A stretch of 64,000 nt of DNA, from positions 76,998 to 140,997 of the forward strand of contig NW_013657658.1 in the NCBI RefSeq assembly GCF_000142905.1. Direction: 5' to 3'. The position numbers and the translations under genes are program-made. Within the stretch, counting starts at the first letter, position 1, and every line of letters begins with the position of its first letter. Source of the DNA: Thecamonas trahens ATCC 50062 (taxonomy: Eukaryota > Apusozoa > Apusomonadida > Apusomonadidae). The notes beneath the pieces are model-generated. The model made no database searches. It was given only the letters and a program-made list of their open reading frames with translations, and was not told the origin of the DNA. Positions 1 through 8,913 of the stretch are shown piece after piece.

Positions 1-2
1 TG

Positions 3-806
3 CTCGAGGTCGGCGCGCTGTGGGCCAGCTCACCGCGGAGCGGCCGGCTGTCAGGCCACGACTCACGGCTTGCGCATCTGTACCACTTGGCCCGGGCAAT
101 GTCGCTGGGACTTGTTCCCGAGCCGGCGGTCCGTCAGCCGGTGACTCCGGGATCAGACGTCCGGGTTGCCCGCGAGCTGTTCCGAGTCGCCGAGGCCCAC
201 GCGTCGGCGCTGCTGGCCTCGGTCGGATCGGCGGCCTCCAAGCTCAAGATTGAGACGCCGGGAACTGCGAGAACTGCGGGGGCTGTGGGCAGCAGCTCTT
301 CGGCGGGAAGCTCGTCGGTAGGCAGTGGCGGCCTCCCGGGATCGAGGCGAGAAGGAGGGCCGCTGGTGGTGTACACAGACGGTGCGTGCTCGAACAACGG
401 ACGTCGTGGAGCCGCTGCTGGCATCGGGGTCTTCTTTGGCGACGGTGACGTGCGGAATGTTGCCGAGCCGCTGCCGGGCAAGGCGACTAACAACCGCGCC
501 GAGATGACGGCCATCATCCGGGCGCTCACCATTGCCGGTACCGACGCAAACGTCATCATCCGCACCGACTCGTCTCTCTGCATCAACGGCATCAACAAGT
601 GGATGAACGGCTGGGCTCGTCGTGGATGGAAAAAGTCGGACGGTAACCCTGTGCTCAACGCCGACCTGTGGAAGGAGATCTACTCGCTCGTCGGCTCGCA
701 CCGCGGCTCGCTCCGTGTCGAGTACGTCAAGGCCCACGCCGGGATTCACGGCAATGAGATGGCAGACGCTCTGGCTGTTCAGGGCGCGACCATGTCGGAT
801 ATGTAG
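3..806 (+). CDS. Ribonuclease H1 (RNase HI domain), 5' end outside window
   Basis: Type 1 RNase H, which cuts the RNA strand of RNA:DNA hybrids during replication, R-loop removal or organelle DNA maintenance. The RNase H fold fills the C-terminal half. Its acidic catalytic set is visible: Asp in VYTDGACSNNG, Glu in NNRAEMTA, Asp in IRTDSSLC, and the final Asp in HGNEMADALA. The KWMNGWARRGWK handle-like basic loop is also present. The reading frame is open to the left edge, so the true start is probably upstream; the first in-frame ATG is at 99. The N-terminal part is Ser/Gly-rich linker, and no hybrid-binding domain is visible in the window. The gene ends 30 bp from the stop of the convergent methyltransferase gene. 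Confidence 0.88.
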   Translation, partial: LEVGALWASSPRSGRLSGHDSRLAHLYHLARAMSLGLVPEPAVRQPVTPGSDVRVARELFRVAEAHASALLASVGSAASKLKIETPGTARTAGAVGSSSSAGSSSVGSGGLPGSRREGGPLVVYTDGACSNNGRRGAAAGIGVFFGDGDVRNVAEPLPGKATNNRAEMTAIIRALTIAGTDANVIIRTDSSLCINGINKWMNGWARRGWKKSDGNPVLNADLWKEIYSLVGSHRGSLRVEYVKAHAGIHGNEMADALAVQGATMSDM

Positions 807-836
807 CAAAATATGGTTTACCGATCAGAAGCTTGG

Positions 837-1667
837 CTACGGGCTGGCGGCCGGCTTGTGGGCGAGAATGAAAATGGCCTCCTTCCAGCGACCGGGGCCG
901 CCATGAGCGGATCCACCGTCATCGCCGTCGCCATGAGAGTGACCGTGGCCGTGGCCGTGGCCGTGGCCGTGGCCGTGGCCGTGGCCGTGGCCGTGACCGT
1001 GACCGTGGCCGTCGCCGTCGCCGTGGCCATGGCCGTGGTGGCGCCGCCGCATCGACTCGTACAGGATCTCCATGTCAAACTCGGGCCGGATGATCTCGAT
1101 CTGATCGAGTCCCTGCGCAGCGAGCTTGCCGACAATAGCGCCCGAGTTGGCGTGGGCATCGTCGTCAAACTCAGAAGCCACAAGCCATCCGTCCTCAGCG
1201 AGGGCGCCGGCGAGGGTGGCGTAGACCTCGTCCTCAATGTCCGGACCGATGTGATGGAGGACGTAGCCCGGAGCAATGACATCAAACGAAGCGAGGGCGG
1301 CGATCTGGCGCGGAGCAGGATCGACGTGAAGAGCCTCGAGAGGGAGCGGGCCGTGGTCAGCCTCGATCTTGGCCTTGAGATCGGCAAGAGCGGCGAGCAT
1401 GGGCTCGGAGATGTCCACTGCGACGACTTCGCGCGGGCGGATGGCATCGTCGTCGGCAAGGAGCAGAGCAAAGGACTTGGATCCGGGCCCACAGCCGTAG
1501 TCCAGCATGCGGACGCCGCCGGTAGTCAGCTTGCCCGCGGCTGCAAGCTCGCGCATGGTGGACAGGAACAGGTCGTCCATGGCCTTGACCGCCGGGTCGT
1601 CGGCCCAGCCGGCGGCCTCGCCGTCAAACGACATACTGTGCATAGGGTCGGGCGTGGTCTCGGACAT
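837..1667 (-). CDS. Class I SAM-dependent methyltransferase with His-Gly/Asp repeat tail
   Basis: A 276-residue methyltransferase with a Rossmann fold. Motif I is MLDYGCGPGSKSF (about residues 54-66). The acidic motif II end is VVAVDIS, followed by motif IV-like SFDVIAPGYVLHH. The substrate cannot be told; the domain resembles the Methyltransf_11/UbiE group. After about residue 210 the protein changes to RRRHHGHGHGDGDG and a run of HG dipeptides, encoded by a (CCGTGG)n-like hexanucleotide repeat. Such His-rich tails can bind Zn, Ni or Cu, but that role is inference. The ATG at 1665-1667 is the only sensible start. The gene is convergent with RNase H1. Confidence 0.8.
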   Translation of the reverse strand: MSETTPDPMHSMSFDGEAAGWADDPAVKAMDDLFLSTMRELAAAGKLTTGGVRMLDYGCGPGSKSFALLLADDDAIRPREVVAVDISEPMLAALADLKAKIEADHGPLPLEALHVDPAPRQIAALASFDVIAPGYVLHHIGPDIEDEVYATLAGALAEDGWLVASEFDDDAHANSGAIVGKLAAQGLDQIEIIRPEFDMEILYESMRRRHHGHGHGDGDGHGHGHGHGHGHGHGHGHGHGHGHSHGDGDDGGSAHGGPGRWKEAIFILAHKPAASP

Positions 1668-3111
1668 CAGTGCAATGAGGATGGGTAGAGTGGGGTTGGT
1701 TGGAGCCGTTGTGGTCCTGGACTGTGGCCTCGCGCGAATCGCTCTTATCGCTTGCTAATGTCCATCGTTTTGTAGCCGATTGGCTTCTTTGGGCTCCGCC
1801 ACATTCAGGTGGCGCATGCTTGGACGGTAGCAGAAGGGGGTGGAGGGGCATGTTGTGGGCCAGGGGTCAGTGCTTGGGGGTGGCCGTGCAATGCCCTGCC
1901 GTCAATCGTAGCCTATCGTCATACCCGATCGCGATCGGCCTAAGGTGCTCTCCGAAGACTGGAGCTCGGCAGGCAGGCGTGCATGTTCCGGCGCTACATC
2001 CCGGCTCTCCGACTCGGCTGCAGTGTTCCAGAATGTGGTGGAGTACGTGACGAGCGGGAGGAGACAGTAGAGATCGCGGATCAAGACGACGACAGAGCCG
2101 TATAGCGTGTGTACCCTGATGTCTTTCGAGCTGCTGCCAGTCGTACGCGGCCGGTCGCGCCAGATCGGACCACGCACCCATACCCCCCCCACCCCCCCCC
2201 CCCCCTTCCGACCATTGCTGCTCATCATCCAACATCGCCGACCATCGCTGCTCATCATCCAACATCGCCGACCATTGCTGCTCATCATCCAACATCGCCA
2301 TCAATTGACAGTGTGCCCCACGAACAGCCCCCGACCATTGCTGATCATCATCCAACATCGCTGACCATCGCTGCTCATCATCCAACATCGCCATCAATTG
2401 ACAGTGTGCCCCACGAACAGCCCCCGACCATTGCTGATCATCATCCAACATCGCTGACCATCGCTGCTCATCATCCAACATCGCCATCAAATTGACAGTG
2501 TGCCCCACGAACAGCCCCCGACCATTGCTGATCATCATCCAACATCGCTGACCATCGCTGCTCATCATCCAACATCGCCATCAATTGACAGTGTGCCCCA
2601 CGAACAGCCCCCGACCATTGCTGATCATCATCCAACATCGCTGACCATCGCTGCTCATCATCCAACATCGCCATCAATTGACAGTGTGCCCCACGAACAG
2701 CCCCCGACCATTGCTGATCATCATCCAACATCGCTGACCATCGCTACTCATCATCCAACATCGCCACCAATTGACAGTGTGCCCCACGAACAGCCCCCGC
2801 CCCCCGATCCGCCCGTCCCCTTTCCCCTTCCCCTTCACCAGCCCCATGACCACCCCTGCATCTCCTCCACCAGCTCCACTTGACCCCTCCCTCACCCCCT
2901 CACCCCCTTCCCCTCCGCCCACTCCCGGGAAGGCCTCCCACTCCAGTCACCCAGCACACCCTCCTCACCCCCCCCCCTTCTCCGTCACACCCCCATAGGG
3001 AGGGCGTGCTTCCTCACAGACCCAAAAGGCCGAGCCATCCGATTTGATTCCAATCGTTTCATCAGGCGCAACCTCCCCCTCCCCCCCCCCATACCCACAC
3101 ACACACGCAAC
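1668..3111. other. Intergenic region with minisatellite, no supported gene
   Basis: This 1.4-kb gap separates the divergently transcribed methyltransferase and RRN3 genes. It contains the 30/93-bp minisatellite (2210-2810), a C-run near 2185-2205, and a pyrimidine-rich stretch (2810-3110) just before RRN3. Several frames are open through the repeat because its unit is a multiple of three, but none shows codon structure outside the repeat. Confidence 0.7.
2210..2805. repeat. Nested 30-bp / 93-bp minisatellite
   Basis: Three 30-bp units of the type CCGACCATTGCTGCTCATCA begin near 2210, 2239 and 2269. They lead into a higher-order 93-bp unit made of a 33-bp unique segment (CCATCAATTGACAGTGTGCC...) plus two diverged 30-bp units. 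The unique segment begins at 2298, 2391, 2484, 2578, 2671 and 2764. Spacing is therefore 93 bp, except 94 bp once where an A is inserted after 2484. The last copy is partial and carries a T-to-C change. Confidence 0.95.
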
Positions 3112-5771
3112 ATGACGGATGATCAACCAATGCAGGGAACACGCTCGAGTGGAGGTGTGGATGTCATGGCAGGAGTGGCCAACGGAGAGTCTGAAGTTCT
3201 GGCAGCGGCGGTAGAGGCGCTGACGAATGACGGACCGCTGCAGGCCACGCCCGTCCGGCTCACACGGCAGGCGAGGACGGCGTCAGAGGCTGTGGTCGAT
3301 TCGGCAAGAGGTGCAGCCGTGGCGACGTCGACGGCGACACAGCGGAGCGATCTGTCGAAAAAGGGTACCGGGCTTGCGCTGCTGAACAAGTACATCGTCA
3401 ACGCGCTCAAGGCCGTCACCGCCGGCCAGTCCTCGTCCAAGCACTACCACTACGTCCTGGCCCAGGTCTCGTCGAGCAACGCCCGGACCCGGATCAAGTT
3501 CATCAACGCGCTCTCGACCTGTGTCTCTTCGTTTGGAGAGGAGCATCTTGACCTCGTCCGCACCGTGTGCGCGCTGCCCATGTCGGGCGACGCAGACATG
3601 TTTCGCTCGTACGCCAACTTTCTCATCAACCTCGTCTCGGCCAACACCCGGTTCCTCCCCCCCATCCTCGCGGCCCTCATCCGCAACCTCAAGCCTTCGG
3701 ACGAGCTCTCCGCCAACGAGCTCAAGCTCATCCGTGCCCGGGTCCACGAGGTCCTGCAGGCCGTCCTCGCCCTCGTCCCCACCGCGCCGACCGTGCTGCA
3801 GGGTGTGCTCATGCGCGCCTTTCCGCACCCAATGGCCAGCCTGCTCAAGCAGACGGTGTACGTACAGAACTTGCTGGACATTGCGCGGTACTCGCCGATG
3901 TGTCGCAACGGCATCGTTGCCTCCATTGTCGACCACGTCATCAAGCTCGATGCCATGACCGCCATCGCCCGCCCCATCCTCCTCGACCGCATGGAAGACG
4001 GCGAGTACGATTCTGGCGACGACGAGTCTGGCGACGACGAGTCTGGCGACGATGAGCACGACGAGCAAGACGAGCATGGAGGCGCGGCGCTTCCCGGCAC
4101 TGCGCCGGCGGCGCCCGCTGACGACGACGGCGAGCACGGGAGGGCGATAACGACGACGTCGATGCTGACGACGATGATAACGACAACGACGACGACGACG
4201 ACGACGCTGATCCTCCGCTGACAAAGGACGAGCAGCAATCGCTCATGTCGGCCGAGACGCTTGACATGCTCATGCACCTGCTCTTCCAGTACCTCGACTC
4301 GTTGCTTGGCGGACGACCCAGCGGCAACGGCGACGGCGACGAGAACACCGTGGCGTCGCCAATCCCGCCCGAGACGACGCAGCACCAGCAGGCGACCGCC
4401 GATTCGGTCTTTGTTCTCCTTATGCACGTCTTCGAGGCATCGATTCTGCAGACGCACCAGCTTCAGCACACGCAGTTTCTCATCTTTTACGTCACCTCGC
4501 AGTCGCGGCGATTCCAGGAAGCCTTTCTCTCATACCTCCTCGAGACGTCGACCAAGGTGGAAGCCTCGGGCGCGCCGTCGTCGCTGGCGCAGGTGGCGGC
4601 GGCGTATCTGGGCTCGTATCTCGCGAGGGCCAAGTTCCTCGAGCTGGACTTGGTGCTTACCGTCATGGAGAGCATGGCGCTGTGGCTCCACCAGTACGTG
4701 GACGCCGCGGCAGCGCCGACCCGGGTCGTCTCGCGCATGTCGTACACGCCGTCGCGGGCGCGGTCAGCGGCAAGCTCGCCGACGCTCGGCTCGCCGCAAA
4801 TGACCGCGGCGGCGACGGTGGCGGCGTCGGCCGAGAAGCTCAACCGGGCGGTGGCGCGGCTCCCGCGGTCGCCGTCGGGCTCTGTCTCGCTCGGCACATG
4901 CATCCTTCGCTCGGCGACGTTTGCCGAGGCCTCGGGCCACTCGCGGTTCTACGCCATGGCGCAGTCGCTGCTGTACGCCATCTGCTTCCACCTCGGTGCG
5001 CTCTCGCAGAACGAGGAGTTTATGACGCGGGTGCAAGGCCTCGCTCTCGACCGTATCGTCTCGTCATGGCTCAACCCGCTGCGATACACCTCGGCGGGCA
5101 TTGTGGGCCAGTTTGCGCGGATGGCGTACGATGCGCAGCTCGCGTATTGCTACGACATCATCCACGAGAACAAGCGCCTTGACCTCATCTCGCAGCAGCA
5201 GGATGTGCAGGCCGGGACGTCGCCGGCAGAGGGCGCGTCGTCGGCCGAAGACCTCCGCGCTCGCAAGGCCGCCATCCTCAAGCCGTACTTTCCGTTTGAC
5301 CCGTACCCGCTCCCGCTCACCGCGCCGCTCTTTGAGAACATCTACAACGAGTGGGTCCCGCTGCCCGAGACCGCAACACCGTCGTCGCGGACCCGCTCCC
5401 GTCGAGCCTCGCCGGACTCGCCGGCCGTCGGCGCGGGCGACGCCGTCGCCCTCGCCGCCACTGGCGCCGAAATCCCGTCGCGCAAGCGCAAATCGCCGGA
5501 TCACAGCGCTCCGCCGCACCCGACCGCAGTCGTGGCTGGCGCCGCCAAGGTCCTCTCTGCGCTCCAGCCCATCATGGACATCTCGCCGGTGGCGACATCG
5601 TCGACCTCTCGCCTTGGCCTCGCCGCCATGCACAAGACGCCCGCCAGCGTCGGCGTTGCCGCCTCGGTCTTCTCCTCGCTCTCGGCGCTCAACACTGGTG
5701 GAACCGACGCCTCGCCCGGCCCGGTCCGCAAGAAGCAGCGTCCGCTCCGGGTCCCTGTCATGTTTGAATAG
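3112..5771 (+). CDS. RRN3: RNA polymerase I initiation factor RRN3 (TIF-IA), one frameshift
   Basis: RRN3 bridges RNA polymerase I to the rDNA promoter factors. The N-terminal half (3112 to about 4140) has the helical-repeat signature YANFLINLVSANTRFLPPIL. The C-terminal half has HSRFYAMAQSLLYAICF, LNPLRYTSAGIVGQFAR, AQLAYCYDIIHENKRLDLI and KPYFPFDPYPLP, all typical of the family. A Ser/basic C-terminal tail contains RKRKSPDH. The protein is split: frame 1 runs to 4221, while the second half is open from 4056 to 5771 in frame 3. Both frames encode the acidic linker, with Asp/Glu runs before about 4140 in the first and after 4143 in the second. A missing base near 4140 is therefore more likely than two genes. 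No GT-AG intron is visible there. The start ATG is at 3112. Confidence 0.85.
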
Positions 5772-6029
5772 CCGCGCTCCAGTCAGCCAGGTACAAGCCG
5801 CCGATGCGACGCCAGCGAGCGAGTGTTTGTGGGCGGAAAAAAGAAGTCCCTCGGATGTTGCAGTTCAGTCACCGCCCAACCTTTGCCGCTCCCCACGCCC
5901 CACACCCGCCACGTCCCGACACGGACGCCGTGCACACCCAGACACACCCATCCCCCCGCAAGCGTCTTACATACCTCAGTCTCACCTCTACGACGTCCAC
6001 AGCTCGACAGCCCTCCTCTTGTGTGGGGT

Positions 6030-7586
6030 ATGTCTCATGCGGCCCGCCGTGGCCACCGTGGTGGACAGACGGGCGGCGCAGGCGGGGCCAACCGCGCGGG
6101 TCAGGAAGGGGGCTTTGTGGCCTCACACGCCCACCGCCAGTCATCATCAGGCAATCTGTTCTCCCGTGCTCCACTCGGTCCGTCGGGCGCCTCGGGGACG
6201 CTTCCTGGGTCTGTGCCGGATGCTGCCGGCGGGCATGGATCGCTTGTCCCGCGTCGCCAGCAAGCATCACTTGGCGACCACCGCCGTGGACATGGCCATC
6301 CGCACCCGGCCGGCCGGGCACATTCATCCAAACTCGCGGCATTTCTCGTGCAGCGAGCCGAGACAGAGTCCTCGCAACGGATGCAAGCGCTCCGTCGGAA
6401 CGGCTACGCCGGCCGCGATCCGCGGCGGCTGTGGCTGGGCGCGGCTGCGGTGGTAGTCGATGTTCTGTCGGGCGACGGCCGCGCCGGAAGCGCGCTGTTC
6501 GGCGGCGTGAGCCGAGGAGATGGCCGCAGCCGGCGGACAGCCCATCGATCGCGGCGGCGGGCCGCGCATGTTGCCGCCATGCGGAAGCGGCACCACTCTG
6601 AGTATGTGTCGGCGTATCGGATGAAAGGCGAGGCCGGGCATGGGCGGAGTTACCGACGGACTGGGCCGGCGGCAGCGTATGCGGCGGCGAGTTATACTGG
6701 CGGGGCAGGGGCGGGAGCGCCTGACGACGATGACCGACAGCACCGGCCGTGGTTTACTATCATTGTGTCGACAATCCAGATCCTGTTCTTTGCTTACATC
6801 CTGTACAACGTGCTCGAGGCCAAGGGCGAGTCGATGTCGTCGCTCAAGTCGAACCCGTTCTTCGGCCCGTCAGAGTTGGACCTTGTGGAGCTTGGAGCGA
6901 AGGTTCTGTCGAAGATCAAAGACGGGCAGTACTGGCGACTGGTGACACCGCTGGTGACGCACTCTGGGCTTGTTCACCTCGGGTTCACGATGCTGCTGCA
7001 AGTGCCGACGTCGATGGTGTTGGAACGGCAGCATGGGTGGTTCAAGCTCGCGCTCATCTATGTCATTTCGGGTATCGGCGGCTTTATGCTCTCTGCCGTC
7101 TTCCTCCCGAATCTTGTGGCGACCGGGCCGTCGGGCGCAGTGTATGGCCTGCACGGGGTGCTCATCATGGACCTGCTGCAGAACTGGTCACATGTCCGCT
7201 CGCCGTGCTCCTACCTGGTCCGGCAGCTGCTCTCACTCGTGTTCTTCCTTGTCCTCGGCCTCTTGCCTGGAGTGGACAACTTTATGCACATCGGCGGGTT
7301 TGTGTGCGGGGCGCTTGCGGCGCTCGCGCTGCTGGACAACATGCATCTCGGGATGCGCAAGTCGTCGCACATGGCGATGTTCGCCGGGTTTGTGCTTGTG
7401 GCCTACATCGGGCTCACGGGGTGGCTCATGTTCACCAAGGTCGACGAGAACGGATGGTGCGAGACATGCCGCGACATCAACTGTCTCCGCATCCTCGACT
7501 GGTGCGAGCGCAATCCACTGGATCCGCCAGCGCCGCCGCCGGCTGTTCCTGCGACGCCGCCGCCGCCACCGGTGGCAGGCACGTGA
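6030..7586 (+). CDS. Rhomboid-family intramembrane serine protease
   Basis: A 518-residue protein with a long, low-complexity cytosolic N-terminus followed by seven predicted membrane helices from about residue 245. Rhomboid marks are clear: NPFFGPSELDLVELGAK before the core, the WR of YWRLVTPLVTHSGLVHLGF, the serine motif GPSGAVYG in helix 4, and the helix-6 histidine in NFMHIGGFVCG. Both members of the Ser-His dyad are present, so it should be an active protease (secretase-type rhomboid, RBL/RHBDL-like) rather than an iRhom. The tail is Cys-containing and Pro-rich (PPAPPPAVPATPPPPP). The first in-frame ATG is at 6030; the start is uncertain because the N-terminal composition is poor. The gene is convergent with the calcineurin-B-like gene. 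Confidence 0.82.
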   Translation: MSHAARRGHRGGQTGGAGGANRAGQEGGFVASHAHRQSSSGNLFSRAPLGPSGASGTLPGSVPDAAGGHGSLVPRRQQASLGDHRRGHGHPHPAGRAHSSKLAAFLVQRAETESSQRMQALRRNGYAGRDPRRLWLGAAAVVVDVLSGDGRAGSALFGGVSRGDGRSRRTAHRSRRRAAHVAAMRKRHHSEYVSAYRMKGEAGHGRSYRRTGPAAAYAAASYTGGAGAGAPDDDDRQHRPWFTIIVSTIQILFFAYILYNVLEAKGESMSSLKSNPFFGPSELDLVELGAKVLSKIKDGQYWRLVTPLVTHSGLVHLGFTMLLQVPTSMVLERQHGWFKLALIYVISGIGGFMLSAVFLPNLVATGPSGAVYGLHGVLIMDLLQNWSHVRSPCSYLVRQLLSLVFFLVLGLLPGVDNFMHIGGFVCGALAALALLDNMHLGMRKSSHMAMFAGFVLVAYIGLTGWLMFTKVDENGWCETCRDINCLRILDWCERNPLDPPAPPPAVPATPPPPPVAGT

Positions 7587-7701
7587 GGAGATGCCGAGCT
7601 GTGCCCTTGGAGGGTGTTGGACGGGAATGGCGGAGCCGGGGGGCAATTACGTCGATGCGGACAACATGGTCGACGTCGAGCCAGCTTGCGGTAGGTGAGG
7701 G

Positions 7702-8618
7702 CTAGGTCTCGGCGACGGCAAAGTCGATGCGGACCAGCCGGTCGATGCCGGGAATCTCCTTGAGCATGTTGATAAAGGTGCGCTTGGTGATGATGTTGCC
7801 CGAGTCCTCCGGCAGCACTTTTGTGAGCTCGATGGCAACGAGCTCGAGCTTTGCGCGCGGCACGTTGGTGTTGAGTCGCTGCAGCATGAGAACAATGTCC
7901 TGCTGGTTAATCTCCTCGTCCGAGTTGATGTCCAGCACCTCGAAGACAGTGGCCAGGCGCGACTCGAGCGATCGAGTCGGGTGAAACTTGAGCAGGGCCT
8001 TGAGGAACGAGTTGAAGGACACCTTTTCGTTATCCATCATATGAAAGAAGAAGGTCGGCACGTACACGTCTGATGCCAGGTAGAAGGTCTCTTGGAAGTC
8101 GGCCATGGTGACAAAGTCGTCGCAGTTGATGTCCAGCATCTTGAATCGTTCGTAGATGACTTCGACGTCTTTGGTCGGGACTGTTGAGCCCATGTCCGTG
8201 ACCATGCGACCAGATCCATGCCCATGTCCGTGACCGTATCGTGCCCACATTGGTCACCAGATCCATGCCCATGTCCGTGACCGTATCGTGCCCACATTGG
8301 TCACCAGATCCATGCCCATGTCCGTGACCGTATCATGCCCACGTTGGTCACCAGATCCATGCCCATGTCCGTGACCGTATCATGCCCACATTGGTCACCA
8401 GATCCATACACACGTCAGCAACCACATCATACTCATGTCCGTGCCCGATCTCCATACCCATCCCCATCCCCATCCCCATCCTCATCCCCATCCCCATCCC
8501 TTTCCGCACCCACATCAGGCGTACCGTTCTCCTCCTCGGCCAGCTCGCGCAAGTCGTCATACCGCAACAGGCCCACAAGCTTGCCAGCTTTGCGCTCGCT
8601 CGACGTGGTACCTCCCAT
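7702..8618 (-). CDS. Calcineurin-B-like EF-hand protein, two exons
   Basis: Exon 1 is 8525-8618 and exon 2 is 7702-8180, giving 190 residues. The joint is phase 1 (donor GTACGCC, acceptor CAACAG) and restores ENVPTKDVEVIYERFK. The protein starts MGGTTSSE, a good N-myristoylation sequence (Gly2, Ser6), as in calcineurin B and CBL proteins. EF-hand loops include DINCDDFVTMAD and DINSDEEINQQD; other loops are degenerate. The likely role is a Ca-binding regulatory subunit of a calcineurin-type phosphatase or of a kinase, which cannot be decided from sequence. The 344-bp intron holds a 47-bp minisatellite and a CCCCAT hexamer array. The first exon is too short to recognise alone, so the gene is easily truncated in automated calls. 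Confidence 0.8.
8190..8410. repeat. 47-bp minisatellite inside intron
   Basis: The unit carries GACCGTATCGTGCCCACATT and GGTCACCAGATCCATGCCCA. GACCGTATC recurs at 8232, 8279, 8326 and 8373, exactly 47 bp apart, with partial copies at each end. It continues toward the donor as degenerate CCCCAT hexamers (8450-8510). All of it lies within the calcineurin-B-like intron (8181-8524). Confidence 0.93.
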
Positions 8619-8778
8619 GACTGATGCTGTCGAGTAAAGTAGTTGAGTGGTATGTTGTCTCGTGTTGTGTCTTGCGCTGGGCTGTGGTGGTGGTGTCGGT
8701 GCCGGTGTCGGTGCCGGTGGGCGCTGGAAGCGAGGCGGAAGGAGGCAGCGCGCGCACCATTCGGCCGAGCCGATTCCT

Positions 8779-8819
<41 letters not shown>

Positions 8820-8913
8820 CGCACTTCGGTGCTTTCGTTCACTACACATCTTCCGTGATGCACATCGTCTGCACGCATCCGCATCACCTGCTCGGATGCG
8901 GGTCGGGAGCCGG
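8619..8913. other. Intergenic, 5' region of the EF-hand gene, (CT)n tract
   Basis: This spacer holds a (CT)n run at about 8783-8812 followed by a short (CA)n, and G-rich sequence near 8690. It should contain the promoter of the EF-hand gene (minus strand) and the 3' end of the RecQ gene. No further gene is visible. Confidence 0.6.

Noticed and set aside
2107-2883. Long open frames on both strands through the minisatellite
   Set aside because: They exist only because the repeat unit is a multiple of three without stops; one inserted A breaks the plus frame, and no flanking coding sequence supports them.
3283-4469. Long Arg- and Ser-rich minus-strand frames
   Set aside because: Antisense of RRN3 in a high-GC genome; the plus strand has clear RRN3 homology.
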